Positions 45,868-57,629 are shown, numbered from the stretch's first letter. The stretch is 64,000 nt of DNA from Odontocerum albicorne (GCA_949825065.1 OX463845.1:28023315-28087314), one strand, 5' to 3'. Translations and numbers: made by a program. Notes: a model not told the origin generated them from the letters alone.

Positions 45868-46451
45868 TGTGACACTCCCGTTCAGCTCCGCCGGCTTCTT
45901 AAAGAGACAAGTACTTTTTAGATCTCAGGGGTTCGTTGGGTTCCCTTAACTCTGAATAACTCCTTCTCAACTCTCAGCGGGACCAGGCGACACAATTAAA
46001 CAAAGTATAATTTTAAATGAAACAGTTTATTATATTATGGATAAAAAAAAGAAAAAAAAAATATAAAAAAAACTTGACGAATGTCAAGAAAAAAAAGTTT
46101 AAAGTTGGCTACAAAGATTGTGTTGTAATTAGCAAGGGAGATTTCAATAACAATTTGAATTTAATTTGATCGAGGGTTTAACGTGGGGACGAAATCCAGC
46201 ATTAAAAATAAAAGGAATGATATTCACCGATAATTGAAAATGGAGTCCTGAAGTTCTGCGATATACGAGGAAAACGAGTCTGGCAGTCTTCCGTACAAAC
46301 ACCGTTTCTGGAGAGACGTCCTAACAGTGTCGTGTCTGGTCGCACAAGAGAAACCTCCTCGTGAAATTTCTGGCCTTTTATAGCCAGATCGGGAGAAAGA
46401 GAAGCTACATGTATTCCTTCTCACTTAAAATAATAGTAACCGTCGTAGACA
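45868..46451 (-). mobile_element. Probable solo LTR (Gypsy-like)
   Basis: Read on the minus strand, 584 bp starting TGTCTACGACGG and ending GGGAGTGTCACA, so it has TG...CA boundaries. A TATA box within GCTATAAAAGGCC lies at 46375-46385, about 70 bp in. GTTTAATTGTGTCGCCTGG-type sequence lies further on. No internal region, primer-binding site or second LTR was found. The flanks agree in only three bases (TGA), so the target duplication is not convincing. Superfamily inferred from the GTGTCACA end. Confidence 0.45.
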
Positions 46452-47550
46452 TGATACTTTATTTTTAAAAGACAATTGAGATCGGTATTTTTTAGAATTC
46501 AGCAAAAAGGGTATGTCGTCTAGACGGTTTTTATTGCTTTATCTTGAGCAATGGATTTTTATGATACCTTGCTTTTGTCTTCTCACAAGAAGGACCGTAG
46601 GTCTTGTTTCTTAGCCGTTTACCGCTGGCCTTACAATTCCATACTTTACAATAGAAAATAACTACGAAGTAGATTTTATTATAGACCCTTTTTATTTCTA
46701 AACAAACAATGACCATGGAATTCTTTACAATTAGGGATATGGTCTTGTACTCTGAGGCGGTGACCACCTAAGAGACCCTTTTCTTTTATTGACTTAATCT
46801 TAGCGACAGTATTAAAAATATACTAAAATATTTTGTTTCCAGTTACTAGCCGAGACACGTGTTTCATAAAGCATGATATGTCGGGAATTTAATATCGGGG
46901 ATGTGAACTATGCAATTTATCAAATACAGTCCTGACAATATCTGTTTTGTTAGTATTTCTTCATTCATTCGTTCTACATGACCACACCATCTCAAAGTTA
47001 TATTTTTCATCTAGCTTAACACATCAGTCTAAAGTTCACATACCTATACATACCGTATGTTCACAGTATCATACAAATAAAAAAAATAGAATACATGTCA
47101 AAATATTACAAGTTTAGTGCTTGGGTGGATTCCACACGAAACCTGTTTTAGTATATTCGTATTTCATTTTACATTTTACATTTTTTCCAACAGAATTTTC
47201 ATGCGTTGAAACGAGCGAATCTTTTTATGTTGCGTATTACAAATTCTACATTCCCCATAGAGTGAAAAGTAATTATAAACATTATTATGAAGTGAGCATG
47301 CGAGATGATATAATTCCCTCGAGAACGCCGCAATGGCCTTACATAATAAACGTTAATTTTCATTTACTACCCGTGATGAGAGCGCCGATGTGATAATGCC
47401 CATGCAAGGGACGTTAAATTAAAAATATAATTATAATACGTGGAGTTAAAAAAACAAACTTTCTATTTTACATATTATCCTTTTTGATTGTTAAAAGGCA
47501 ATCCCTTGAGATCAATGAAGATTGTCATCTTCCGGATAAATTACGTTTTT
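46452..47550. other. No gene recognised
   Basis: AT-rich. Short frames (47121-47393 plus, 46531-46767 minus) resemble nothing known to me. Confidence 0.5.
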
Positions 47551-47611
47551 CTTTATAATAATAAGAATAAAAGGACAATGTATATACCGTCATTTGGAGA
47601 ACGAACTTTCT
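47551..47611 (-). repeat. L2-like LINE 3' tip, cut off by piggyBac
   Basis: Minus strand: AAAGAAAGTTCGTTCTCCAA then GTCCTTTTATTCTTATTATT. This is the continuation of the L2-like sequence resuming at 49442. Together they align with the uninterrupted copy at 30600-30700. Confidence 0.7.
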
Positions 47612-47872
47612 TTAACCGTTTTACTGCTGACCCTTTTTCACATATTATGCAAAAATTGCGGAAGAATTTTAGAGAAAAAATAATCTTTCAATAAGTGTGC
47701 ACAAAATTGTATACATTTTCATCAAATATAGAGAGATTTTCGTAATTCTTTCAGTTGTGTGTAGGGAACATATCAAACTACTCAAATAAAATTTTAACTA
47801 TAACTGTATTTATTTATCTTTTAAAAATAAAAAAAACAAAGAAGAATATAAAAAAAATTATATGCAAAAATG

Positions 47873-49184
47873 TTATCCCACACAAACTCCATGTACTCCC
47901 TTCTTACACCGCGCACAAATTAGTGAAGATCGTGTTATTCCTTTACCTCCTTTATTACTGCAAACGATACAGCGTCGAAGCTTCGTCCCTGGTAACTTTT
48001 CCAAACCAAAGCTTTGCTTTGATGTTGATGGTGTCTCCGAGACGCTTTTTTTATCCATCCACTCTTTCTCAATATTCTCGATGATTTCTGAAGTAAACTG
48101 TAGTCTGGTCATTCTTTTTCATTTACGTTGTTTGAGTATAAAATATATGAATTTAATATCATTATTCCAAATATATTGAATGTGACTTTTTTCCAAAATT
48201 TTAGTGTTCTCCGTTCACCCAAATATACGTATTCCCCCTCCCCCATATTGAGTAATTTTTCTACAACTATGTGACCAAGTCCATGTTCTTTTAATTCATT
48301 TTTATCACCCGCTAACCTTGCTCCTTTGTAACAATAAAATCCTAGGCAATAATTAGTGATGAAGTCACACAACATCCAAAATTTTATGCCCCACCTATGA
48401 TGTTTCTTGTTCGGTAAATATTGTTTCATAACAGAGTTGCATTGGGTTCCAACTAAAGACTCGTCAATTGATAATTTTCGGTGAGGTTGATAATAGTGTC
48501 GAAAAACTTTGTTGGCGTGATCAACTAGTGGAGAAAATCTGGCAGATGGATCATAATCTGGCTGACCTGGAGGAGCTAAATTTTTGTTATCAACCAAGTG
48601 AAAAAATTTAAGTATTAACAGAAAACGATCCCGCAAAAACATTTTTCTGAACCACGGGATACATCTGGAGTTATTAAACCAATAGGAATTTATAGTTGGT
48701 CTTTTAGTAATACCCATTTCCAATAAAACTGCGATAAATGCTTTTATTTCTAATATCGTAACTGGCTTCCATAATTTAGCACGTGATTTCGGTTTCAGCT
48801 CACTTCCAGAATTCAAGTACTGTTGGGCATATCGATTGGTTTCTTTTACAATGGTTTTAAGGAGCAAAGACGTAAAAAATAATTCAAAATATCCAATAGG
48901 CTTTTCAATACCGACAGGTAAATTGTTTGGTCCGGGAATTTCGAAAAAAATGTTATTGGTTTCGTTGGAAAAATTTAGGTCGGAAGGAAGTTGCACGAAA
49001 GTATCGGTATCAAGACCGTCCAAAGAAATATAGTAGAATCATCTTCGGAAGCTTCACTTTCACTACAAATACGCATTCTTCGATTTGTAAACATTCTGAT
49101 TTCATCCACACTGTCACTAAAAGAAACATTTTCACGCGAAGTTCCGCAAGTGTTTTCATCATCGCTACTTGACGAATTCGACAT
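47873..49184 (-). pseudogene. piggyBac (PGBD-type) transposase, internally deleted
   Basis: Acidic N-terminus MSNSSSSDDENTCGTS at 49184. A frameshift near 49025 joins it to a 300-codon frame: FELFFTSLLLKTIVKETNRY, LEIKAFIAVLLEMGITKRPT, YWFNNSRCIPWFRKMFLRDR and LSIDESLVGT, where the D is the first catalytic Asp. It then reads RWGIKFWMLCDF and HGLGHIVVEKLL. At about 48232 the sequence jumps to ERRTLKFWKKVTFNIFGIML, near the C-terminus. The FFDNFFTS and DYNKxMGGVD regions with the second and third Asp are missing. After a one-base shift at 48110 the C-terminal cross-brace zinc motif (CIVC, CARC, H-x3-C) is intact. Family certain; inactive. Confidence 0.92.
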
Positions 49185-49334
49185 TGTATGAGGGAAATAA
49201 ACAATTTTTACTGATAAAAAAATACAAAAATTAATGTTATTTTCACCGCGATATACTTTTTAAAAGTTTATTTATGATTATTATTGACGAATTAAAAATG
49301 ATTTGCGCGCGCGCACCGCGACACGTCTACACAG

Positions 49335-49420
49335 GTCGATATCTAAAATCAAACTGAGCAATAGTCGATATCCCGACGGTATGCAGTTTTCGCGCAGTAA
49401 TAAAGCGTCGATATATCGAC
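49335..49420. promoter_or_regulatory. Subterminal GTCGATAT repeats of the piggyBac element
   Basis: GTCGATAT at 49335-49342, again at 49364-49371, and a 14-bp perfect palindrome GTCGATATATCGAC at 49407-49420. The last lies 17 bp inside the TTAA. Arrayed copies next to one terminus look like transposase binding sites (inference). Confidence 0.55.
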
Positions 49421-49441
49421 GGCCCGCAGTAAAACGGTTAA

Positions 49442-50180
49442 GGGCGCTCTAGCTCAGGATTTGAACCTACTCATAAATTTTGATGAGCCTTCCCTAAAAT
49501 AATTGTCTTTAAGCTGCACACGCCACTCATATCTTTGACACTAGGAGGACGACCATTCCACGGCAAAAACTTTACCATATTACTCCACCCTATCAGATTG
49601 ATTTGGAACGACCAATTTATTAGATGAAGAAGAAATCGATCTCAAAGTTCTACTTCTCTCCGAAGGAACATCTCTCAGACACTGACTCGAAAGATATAGA
49701 AAAACATCCTATTAAGGAACTTGAATACAAAGAAACAAAGTTTGAATTCAATGCATTCGCGACACACAATCCAGTGTGTTGCAAATGACTAATATGGTAA
49801 CATTTATGACTATCATATATCAATCAGCCTAGTAGCCTAATTGAAAACAAACTGGAGTCTAGAAATTTGTGAATCAGGTAAACCAGAATAAATAGAGTTA
49901 CAGTAATCCAGACGCGACACAACTGAATTGAAGAGTTTTTATTTCCCTTGTTGAAAAACATCAATGTACAAATTTTAACTATCTTGGACAACAGAAACCT
50001 GAAGAAACTGTATAACCAATTTTTCTATCTTAGTAAAGCTTACTATTAAGACAGACCCAAACTTGATGACATATTTTGGAAAGATACCAACACCCTCATT
50101 GAAAAATATACCAACACTTACATCAAGATGTGTCTACGCAGCGAAATCCCCCAGATAAATTCCGTTTTAATTGGATTTAA
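49442..50180 (-). pseudogene. L2/CR1-like LINE RT fragment and 3' end
   Basis: The minus strand reads LNPIKTEFI, then VVQDS, FNSVVSRLDYCNSIYSGLPD, SQISRLQFVFN with ATRLI, then CLRDVPSERSRTLRSISSSS, and VFAVEWSSS. SRLDYCNSxxxGLP..xxxRLQxVxNxAARL is the hallmark C-terminal segment of L2/CR1-clade reverse transcriptases. The 3' part (AGTTAGAGCGCCCTTAA) is where the piggyBac element entered. Frameshifts throughout. Confidence 0.8.
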
Positions 50181-50209
50181 TTTAAATTATTATTTTTCTT
50201 TATCGCATG

Positions 50210-50690
50210 TTGAATGCTGAGCGTCGTGGTCCTCTACTATATTTTTGAATTTTGTGTACCGTGTGTCTTTATATTTCCTGATTCTGGGCCATGTTGAATG
50301 TAACGTTTAAAAAGGATCCTGGTAGCTGCTTTATTGGACGTCTTTTTCTTGCTTATTTTCACTCGACTGTATCTATGATCACCAGGTTCTCCAGACTTTC
50401 TTTATTCTTTCTGACAACAAACCCAAGTTAGAATTATATTGCTGCATGTTGTCGAAAGTCTTTCGGTTATATCTTATTTTTAGATGATGCGCCAAGATGG
50501 TGATGCGCCTTGCGGTCCATATGATAATGAGCATCAGCCTCCAACACCGTATCTCGAAGGCATCTATCATGTTTCTGTCATTTTTTCATCGTCCATGTTT
50601 TCACTTCACACAGTGTAATGGAATATTTAACTAGGCTAATTTTGTAATACTCGTAGATCGGTGTCCGAATTCTATAAATGAATCCATTTT
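50210..50690 (-). pseudogene. LINE RT C-terminal fragment (FEMWCWRRML type)
   Basis: The minus strand reads VKTWTMKK, IDAFEIRCWRLMLIIIWTAR, RITILAHHLKIRYNRKTFDN and MQQYNSNLGLL, then RKYKDTRYTKFKNIVEDHDA and QHST. Compare the common form ETWTMKK...IDAFEMWCWRRMLKISWTxR found after the RT domain of many arthropod non-LTR elements. A fourth LINE lineage in this window. Stops and shifts. Confidence 0.78.
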
Positions 50691-52559
50691 TCGTATTCAT
50701 TGGACAGATCAAACCTGAATTTCCAATAATTCAGACGATTGAGCCAACGAATGTGTAGACCTTCATCCACCTGATATAATCGTACAGCGGGCTCTAGTAA
50801 ACGATTTGATTCATGGTCTGTAAAAAATTGCACTAACAAAGAGTCTACCACAGCTAGTCAGATTGAAATAGCGGTATTTTTCATCGCTTCATAGAATTTC
50901 TTTAAATTTATCAAATTTTATATTCGAGATATTTCTACTTGAAGACGTACGGTTTCTACTCGTGGCTCTATTATAAAATGTTTATTTCATAGGCATGTTG
51001 AGAAACCATCTTCTAAGTGCCAGAAGGGATGTGATCGTCATGACTGAAACAACATCTAATCCAATAATGTTGAAAAATATAACATTTTATTTTCCTCACA
51101 ACTATTCGAGCTGCAGAAAAACTATATTGTTTGACTGGCAATAAGTAGAAATAACTTGACAAGTACTCTTCATTTGTTTCAAGGACTGTCACTTTTGAAC
51201 GGAGTCTCAGATAGTAAAATCGTTAATAAACAAAATTAATTTTTAAAAATCATATAGAGCTCTCTAAGTAATGGGAGTTAATCGTTCCGTCTAAATAATG
51301 AATTCTTATTTAATTGTTATATACTGCATGCATTATTTTGTATGTTTTTGGGTTTAAATTTTGTATGCAAGATAAATTTTTGTATGTTATTGGGTTTATA
51401 CCTTTGTATTAGATAAATAAATTTATAATAACTTAAAGAAAAATTTAATTTGAGATTTAACTGTAAAGTTATGCTTATCATACGATAAAAGTAACTTTGT
51501 AAATTCCACTAAGAATAATGCAATTGTGAAATGTACAGTTTTTACAATCAGTTAAATAAAGAAAAATGTTAATGTAGATTATAGAAGTTTTTTGAAATCC
51601 TTCGTACTTTAATTTGTTAAATAATAAAGTGATGCTAATACTGAAAAAAATCTTTTCTAAATTTCACTAAGAATAATGAAACAGTGGAATTCATTAAGTA
51701 CATTTCGTGTGTGCATTATATATTTGTCGTGTTTTGTTTCTTTCATTTACAAAACTATGAAGTGGTGCTTTTGATAAAATTTACTTTGCAAACACCACTG
51801 AGAGCAAAGCGATAGTGAAATTAACTAAATGAATTTTGTCATCAATGTTACTACAGAAAAATGTTGATTAAGGCTCAAACAGTTTATTTTGTCTCTTTTT
51901 TTTAACCTATTGGATCGGACTTGTATGTAATAGAAAGTGAATTGGAAATATGCAAAACTTTATATACTGAATGAAATAAAAAAAAATTGAATAATTGTTA
52001 ATCGGAGTGAACATTCGCTGGAATGTATGATACATATTTAAAAGAATAAACTACGAATAAATCTATAAAACGTGACCAATTATAACGATGGGCTTCGTTT
52101 GGTGAGAAATACATATATAGTATTGCTGTTATGCAAATGATTTGGACAAGCTTTTGCCTTTCATCTATTTCTCTTTTTAAAAAAATCCAATAGTTGTCCT
52201 AAATGGAATAAATCAAATTTAATAAGAGCTTTAAGTTGAAAATATCACGGGAAATATTGTATCTCCAGGGTTTTTTAAAGCTATCAAGTAAATCAGAGGG
52301 AGTTCGTATTAGTAGAGAAAATTTCAATAAATAAATCATTTATGTCATCAGTAATATTGTACAACGGAATAGGGTATATAATAAAAAATATTCGGAGCAA
52401 TAAAGCAACGATTAAACTAGGTAAAATAAGATAAATTACATGAAACACGCAATCAAGCCCAGGGTGATAATTTACTATGCAAGTAGGCAAACAATTAACC
52501 CACAAACGTTGACCTTCTAAGTGTCGTTAAGTAAATTAATGTAAATTATTACAGACATG
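50691..52559. other. No gene recognised (1.9 kb)
   Basis: AT-rich. Between 51470 and 51830 there is loose repetition of 'AACTTTGTAAATTCCACTAA-GAATAATG' elements about 100-170 bp apart, hinting at an old tandem duplication. Confidence 0.45.
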
Positions 52560-52950
52560 GTTTGACGTATAAATGACCTCGTTGGTTAAGACGCTGGACT
52601 TCCACCCTTGGGTGTCGGGTTTGATTCCCGAATATACCTGAAAAAATGTAAAAAAGGATTTCAGTTTGGTGAAAGAGTTCGATTGATAACGATACTCACG
52701 TGCGTTCGTCTTATATGAGTGCTGTTAAATCTTTATGTGCCAGTAGTTATGCCAATTCTTGCGATAGCAAACTGCGAGTTCCGTGCCTATTGCAGCAGCT
52801 ATTTAAATTGAAGACTTGATTAATGGAAGTTGAATACAATGTTGTTTCCAGGCCACACTTTTCAATGTATCCGCAATGTCAGTGCGGATATATTGAGAAT
52901 GTGGCCTGGAAAGAATATATTCGCAACGTCAGTGTGGATGTATAGAGGGA
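52560..52950 (+). mobile_element. SINE-B with terminal hairpin
   Basis: Head: ATGACCTCGTTGGTTAAGAC (A-box) and GGGTTTGATTCCCGAATATA (B-box). Body: TTCGATTGATAACGATACTC, TATGCCAATTCTTGCGATAG and TGCGAGTTCCGTGCCTATTG. The end (52845-52912) is an inverted repeat: TTTCCAGGCCACACTTTTCA, ATGTATCCGCA, 7 nt, then TGCGGATATATTGAGAATGT and GGCCTGGAAA. A partial third repeat of that unit follows to 52950. Confidence 0.82.
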
Positions 52951-53739
52951 AACTAGGAATAAATATAGTCAATCAACGAAAATAAAAAAAATAAACTTTT
53001 GCGATATTCTATTTTCTCAATAGGGTGAAAAACGCTGAAAAGTGTAAATTTTTTAATTTTTTAGCTCCACTTTTTATAAATTTTCAAACATTAAACTTTG
53101 CACGTTTTGATGACGACATATCATTTTGAATTGTGACTAATTAAAATATATATCTTCTACAACATCAAATTATTTAACACAAAGATTCAAAATATTTTCA
53201 AGCACGCAATATAAAAAGTATGTTTGAAAAATCTGATAAATTTAAAGTAAGGAAAATTTGCCAGTATAAATTTATTAAAATAAACGTTTTATACTTAATT
53301 GGGTTTAGTCACGAAATACAGAATTTTCATTACCGAAATAAGAATTTGAATAAATTAAACAATTTAGTTAAAGATATATGATATAACTGATACGAATGAA
53401 AATAATATAGAACAGATCTGGAAAATATAACCAGTTGTCTGGACTTTAATTGAAAATTCGCCATTTCCATGATATTCCTATCCGAAATTCTCACACAAAA
53501 TGAAATAAATTATATTTTGTACGTAGTTTTTGCGAGGTGATTTAGTTCTCAGATATTTCATGATTCACAACGAATTTGTTATATTTGTGAACAAAGTAAT
53601 AATTTTATCAGCATTAAGACAAAACTATTTCTAAATTACGAGAGATGAAGAGATAAATATTCTGAATTATTTATTAGAAATCAAATTGTTGAAAAATTCA
53701 ACACGATAAACCGTTTTCTTAACTATTATTAATATATTT
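52951..53739. other. No gene recognised
   Basis: Very AT-rich, no feature. Confidence 0.5.
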
Positions 53740-54330
53740 CATACAAATACATCTGGAGGATTTATTGTATTCAATCAATTTCTTCCAATCAACAAGCTTT
53801 TGTTTCTTATGTTTTATCAGTATCCGTGACTGAGTTACGACGGATTTCGAATGGCGGGCAGCATAGAAAACAAAGTCAATAGGGCGGCACTAAGACATAT
53901 ACTCGTATATATATAGTAGTATCAAAATCTGCTAAGATGACAATTCACAACTGTTTTAAAGTATCATCTTTGGTGTGTCAGAGTGAAACGAGGACGTAGT
54001 AAAAGATTGATAAAATCCGAAAAAATGCGCTCACTTCAACGTATGGCAGAACACATAATTAAGAATACGGAAACGAGATGATGGTATGTATATGACATTG
54101 TATTTAAGTTAGTATAACAAAATATTGGAAAAAATGTAACAAACATTAACATAATTGATCCATTCCTAGAAAAATGGGATTATGATGAGAGTTGTATCGA
54201 AGTTTAGGAAGAATAATATTTTAAGACTGATGTTTCTTTAGTTTATTCATAAATATGTTATCAATAAGAATGAAGAACATCTGACTGAGTCTGAAAGATC
54301 GTTTGAATGCCGAATTGAATAAAACGCAAA
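53740..54330 (-). pseudogene. LINE RT C-terminus and 3' end, second copy of the 37480 lineage
   Basis: The minus strand keeps IQTIFQTQSDVLHSY and CFIQFGIQ-type remnants of 'A-RLWNDLPDLIR', aligning base by base with 37690-37880 (both have TCGTTYNAATGCCGA-type sequence and TTTCTTTAGTTTATT). The 3' end has ACATCTGGAGGATTTATTGT as in 37500. More decayed than the other copy. Confidence 0.55.
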
Positions 54331-54535
54331 AATGACGTGAGATGAGTTATAAATATAATTGAACATAATAAAACTAAAACATTTTGTTGTACACATTTGT
54401 TTATGGAATTAAATACGTACGAATTCGTTCCTTTTATTTTTCATGCGAATTCCTATTACACATTGACTTGTATTTCTACACCTAGCAACTTAACATATAT
54501 TTTTGTTACAATTTTGTTGTTTAGAGAACAACCTG

Positions 54536-54718
54536 GTAAACTGATTCCCAAGTGGCAGGCAATATCTTTCAATCAACCATAACATATTTAAGAACATTTA
54601 GTGAAAACCAGATTAGGACACTTCTTAATAAAATTGGGAATCAACGGGAATTGAATCCGTAACCCCTGATTCGGAAGACAGACGTTTAACCAATGAGGTC
54701 ACGATGGTCATTGGTATG
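54536..54718 (-). mobile_element. SINE-A
   Basis: Minus strand: AACCAATGAGGTC region as the head (ATTGGTTAAACGTCTGTCTT), B-box GGATTCAATTCCCGTTGATT, body CTAATCTGGTTTTCAC, tail GGTTGATTGAAAGATATTGC and CTGCCACTTGGGAATC. Confidence 0.75.
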
Positions 54719-54899
54719 TTTGAAAATATTTATAATACATCAAGTTCCTTAAAACTAAGCAAAAGTTTTAGATATGTGGATATTGGATTGTTTAAGAATA
54801 CAAGAAACTAATAAAAAATATATTTGTGGGACAAGTACTCGGCTACAAACAAAATAATTTTAATATAAAAACGGTTGTTTGAAAAAACTTTTCTGGTTC

Positions 54900-55070
54900 A
54901 GAATATTTTTATTTATTTATTTATATTTATTTTACACATGACAAGAAATAAACATTATTAGCAAAAAAAAAGAAACAACAAGTAATTTAATTTGGACATA
55001 TAATTTTAATGAGTCTGGGTTTGTTGCCTTTCATTTGATATGACAATAAAGTATCGTTTTTCTATTATTA
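54900..55070 (-). repeat. R480 3' terminal fragment
   Basis: The minus strand has ATGAAAGGCAACAAACCCAG, CATTAAAATTATATGTCCAA, ATTACTTGTTG and TATTTCTTGTCATGTGTAAA, matching the last 120 bp of copies 1 and 2. It ends in (TAAA)n/(ATTT)n. Confidence 0.8.
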
Positions 55071-55724
55071 TTTTAAACAATATAATACCCATTGCGAATA
55101 GTCTGTGGTTTATCGGTCGTTTGAAAGTGAGTGTTGTGCGTTACGAAACATTAACTTTATAAAAGTGATGTTAAATGCAAACACATTTCCGCGGTGAAAA
55201 AGCTCTAATGGGAAAACTCCGATGGGAAATAAGCTTTTTTCATGGGAAACCAACCGTGATTTTAAATGAAGGGATAAAGAGACATAATACTTTGTCAGGT
55301 GTGGCCAACCCAAAGGACTTCAAAAGGTATGAATCAGAAAGAATCTAAATTAATAATTGGTTTGAAATATGCTAAAAAAATTGCCGCTAAGGGATTAATT
55401 TACAAGTGCCATAGCGTTACTGTTGAATATTTGCAGCCTCCGACATCTTTCTCTATTAAAGTTGATATAATATAACTACTGCTCGGTTGTCTTTATTCAG
55501 AAAGTCACTCGCATCCATCCTCCCTTCAACTTCAGCGTTTGATGGTTTTTCTTCCATCTGGGGGTTCGTAGAGAACATTTTTTATATTCGTGCATTCAGC
55601 ATTCTTTCGATATGACTTTCCGAAAAAAAAATCTCAAGATTACTTTTCCAAGACTTCAAATGCTCCATCTTATTATGAAATGTTTTGTATTATTGTATTA
55701 GATGGTCGTTGTATACAGTGTATG
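55071..55724. other. No gene recognised
   Basis: Unassigned. Confidence 0.5.
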
Positions 55725-55870
55725 TACGTATGCAATTTTCTAACCAAACATAAAGTAAAGAGGCCTTAAGTGAAAATATATTTTTTTTAATTTGGGCTTC
55801 AACGGGAATTAATCCCGCAGTCGTCAGGTTGGAAGACGAGTATCTTATCAACTAGACAATGGAGAACACC
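55725..55870 (-). mobile_element. SINE-A, truncated tail
   Basis: Minus strand: TCTAGTTGATAAGATACTCG (A-box), GGGATTAATTCCCGTTGAAG (B-box, one change), TTTTCACTTAAGGCC (body). The tail is lost. Confidence 0.65.
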
Positions 55871-56239
55871 TTGTGATGAATTTTGAACCTTCTAAGATGT
55901 GGTAACGGATGCAGTGCTTCTACTTTGATCATGTAGAATGTGACTGATTCCTTCTCATATTCTCGTGACGAGTTGCATTATTTTGTAAACTTCTGGGAAA
56001 ACGTTCTGCATATTTCCAGCTTCCATATATACTCGTAATTAGCTTCTTCTGAACATACACAGTCTGTCCAATGAGGATGGTGACTGATTTTATTTTCGTG
56101 TAATCGCCAGCGCCATCTGTGAATGAATAAATGAGTTAACTAGCGATACATTTCGACCATCTTCCACTAGTTTCAAAGCGCTGGCATCGCTGGTTCATTC
56201 GTAATGACGTAACAATTGACAGAACCTTCTGAGTCTAGG
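55871..56239. other. Leader region of mariner D or unassigned
   Basis: 56,150-56,240 may be the 5' untranslated part of the mariner D relic, but I could not pair terminal repeats. Confidence 0.4.
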
Positions 56240-56640
56240 TCGGTAAAGGAACAATGAAATAACGTGCAAACATTAAATGTTGTTTTGAATTGGGTAAAAG
56301 TGCTACAGAAACTTTTGAAATTATTCAAACTGTTTATGGTAGTGAAGCAATGAGTCGTAGGAACGTTTTTAAGTGGTATGCAAGATTTTGTGATGGTGGA
56401 GAGAACATTGAAGACGATCCACAGCCTGGACGAAATGGGCGATGAAAGGAAAGCATTTCGACACGATGCAGACATCCAGAAGACTTCGACTGCAATTTTG
56501 GAGGCATTTCCGAAGAATGAGTTTCAGGAAGGCTTCAGAAAAATTTACAGCTGCTTCTAATATTGTATTGACTTACAAGGAGTGTATTTTGAACAAAAGG
56601 TAATGTAAACTAAAAATAAACAATGTCCTGTATTTCATTT
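56240..56640 (+). pseudogene. Mariner family D transposase, catalytic core deleted
   Basis: The plus strand reads CCFELGKSATETFEIIQTVY, GSEAMSRRNVFKWYARFCDG and GENIEDDPQPGR (helix-turn-helix half). It then goes directly to KGKHFDT, DIQKTSTAILEAFPKNEFQE, GFRKIYSCF and the C-terminal CIDLQGVYFE-like end near 56595. The junction is at about 56438. The entire DD34D region is absent. This is an internally deleted mariner of about 0.4 kb coding length; terminal repeats were not established. Confidence 0.82.
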
Positions 56641-57289
56641 CCCGTTAGTCACCTTTCCCGCTGGACACACTGTGTGTATCACGATTGAGCCACCAAGTAT
56701 GCGGGCCATAAAAATAAGCAAATGGTAGAAGAAAAATTAAACCAATATTCATAAAGCAGAACAGTGAAACACTTCAACTAGTTTTTAGTGAATTGCATAC
56801 GTGTGTAATTAATTGATCTTGTATAAATTTGTGTCAATCAAATACGGTTAGAAAGTTTAAAAAAGTACATAAAGATGTAAAAATCCTAAATTTTCTTACA
56901 ATTATAAATCATTTTCAACTAATTACTGAATTTCCAGTGATATCCTGATACATGTGGGTGAAACATAAATAAAAAATTCGTTTCCAAGTTAATTGTACGA
57001 ACACATGCCCTCTCATAAATTGTGGGTTATTTCACATTCAGTAAATTTTGATGTCATCAAATGGTTTGAAAACACGCTACACAATATGTTACACTAAGTT
57101 TCCGAAAAAGTTATCGTGTTTGGACAGATATCACGCCGGCCACGGCCAGCACATGGATAAGCGATATTACAATTGAAATTTGATACTTCTACCCTTAGTG
57201 GTATGTCAATTTCAGCTTATAGAAGACTTATTATATTTTGAAACTTAAAAAAATTCTCGCGCAGTTGTACGATTATCAATTTGTTTTTA

Positions 57290-57560
57290 ACTTTGCAGAA
57301 TATTTGTTGAGATTATTGTATGACAATGCACGTGTGAATACTTCTGTTGCTGCCATTTAACATTGTGGTTTTAAAGAATAAAATCATTCACCCAACAAAC
57401 CAGTCCCATCTTGCCCCACCCCATAGTGACATTCACCCAACAAACCAGTCCCATCTTGCCCCGCCCCACAGTGACTATTTTTTATTTTGAAACTGAAATT
57501 CGATTGGCATGGAAAAAAGTAAAAGTGACGAAGATGGAATCTTCGTAGTGTTACAATATT
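57290..57560 (+). pseudogene. Mariner family E fragment, second and third catalytic regions
   Basis: The plus strand has LRLLYDNARVNTSVAA (the HDNARxH region, second Asp, with His changed to Tyr), HCGFK, then a 45-bp unit duplicated in tandem (57385-57429 and 57430-57474) that spans the PDLAP motif, here QSHLAPPHSDYFLF. The third Asp is intact in SDYF. KFDWHGKK-like sequence follows. The duplication is 15 codons, so it keeps frame. Confidence 0.75.
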
Positions 57561-57629
57561 TTGAAAACAAAACTTCTTAATACTTTTTCAATTTTTTTTT
57601 GTTTCTTTGTATTATTACATTTAAATATT

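Larger units (their letters stand above)
47612..49441 (-). mobile_element. piggyBac-like element, both ends, TTAA duplications
   Basis: TTAA at 47612-47615 and 49438-49441 brackets 1,822 bp. The ends are inverted: CCGTTTTACTGCTGACCC at the left, and CCGTTTTACTGCGGGCC on the reverse strand at the right. TTAA target choice is diagnostic of piggyBac. The element is inserted in an older L2-like LINE. Subterminal GTCGATAT motifs occur only at the transposase 5' side. Non-autonomous because of an internal coding deletion. Confidence 0.93.
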
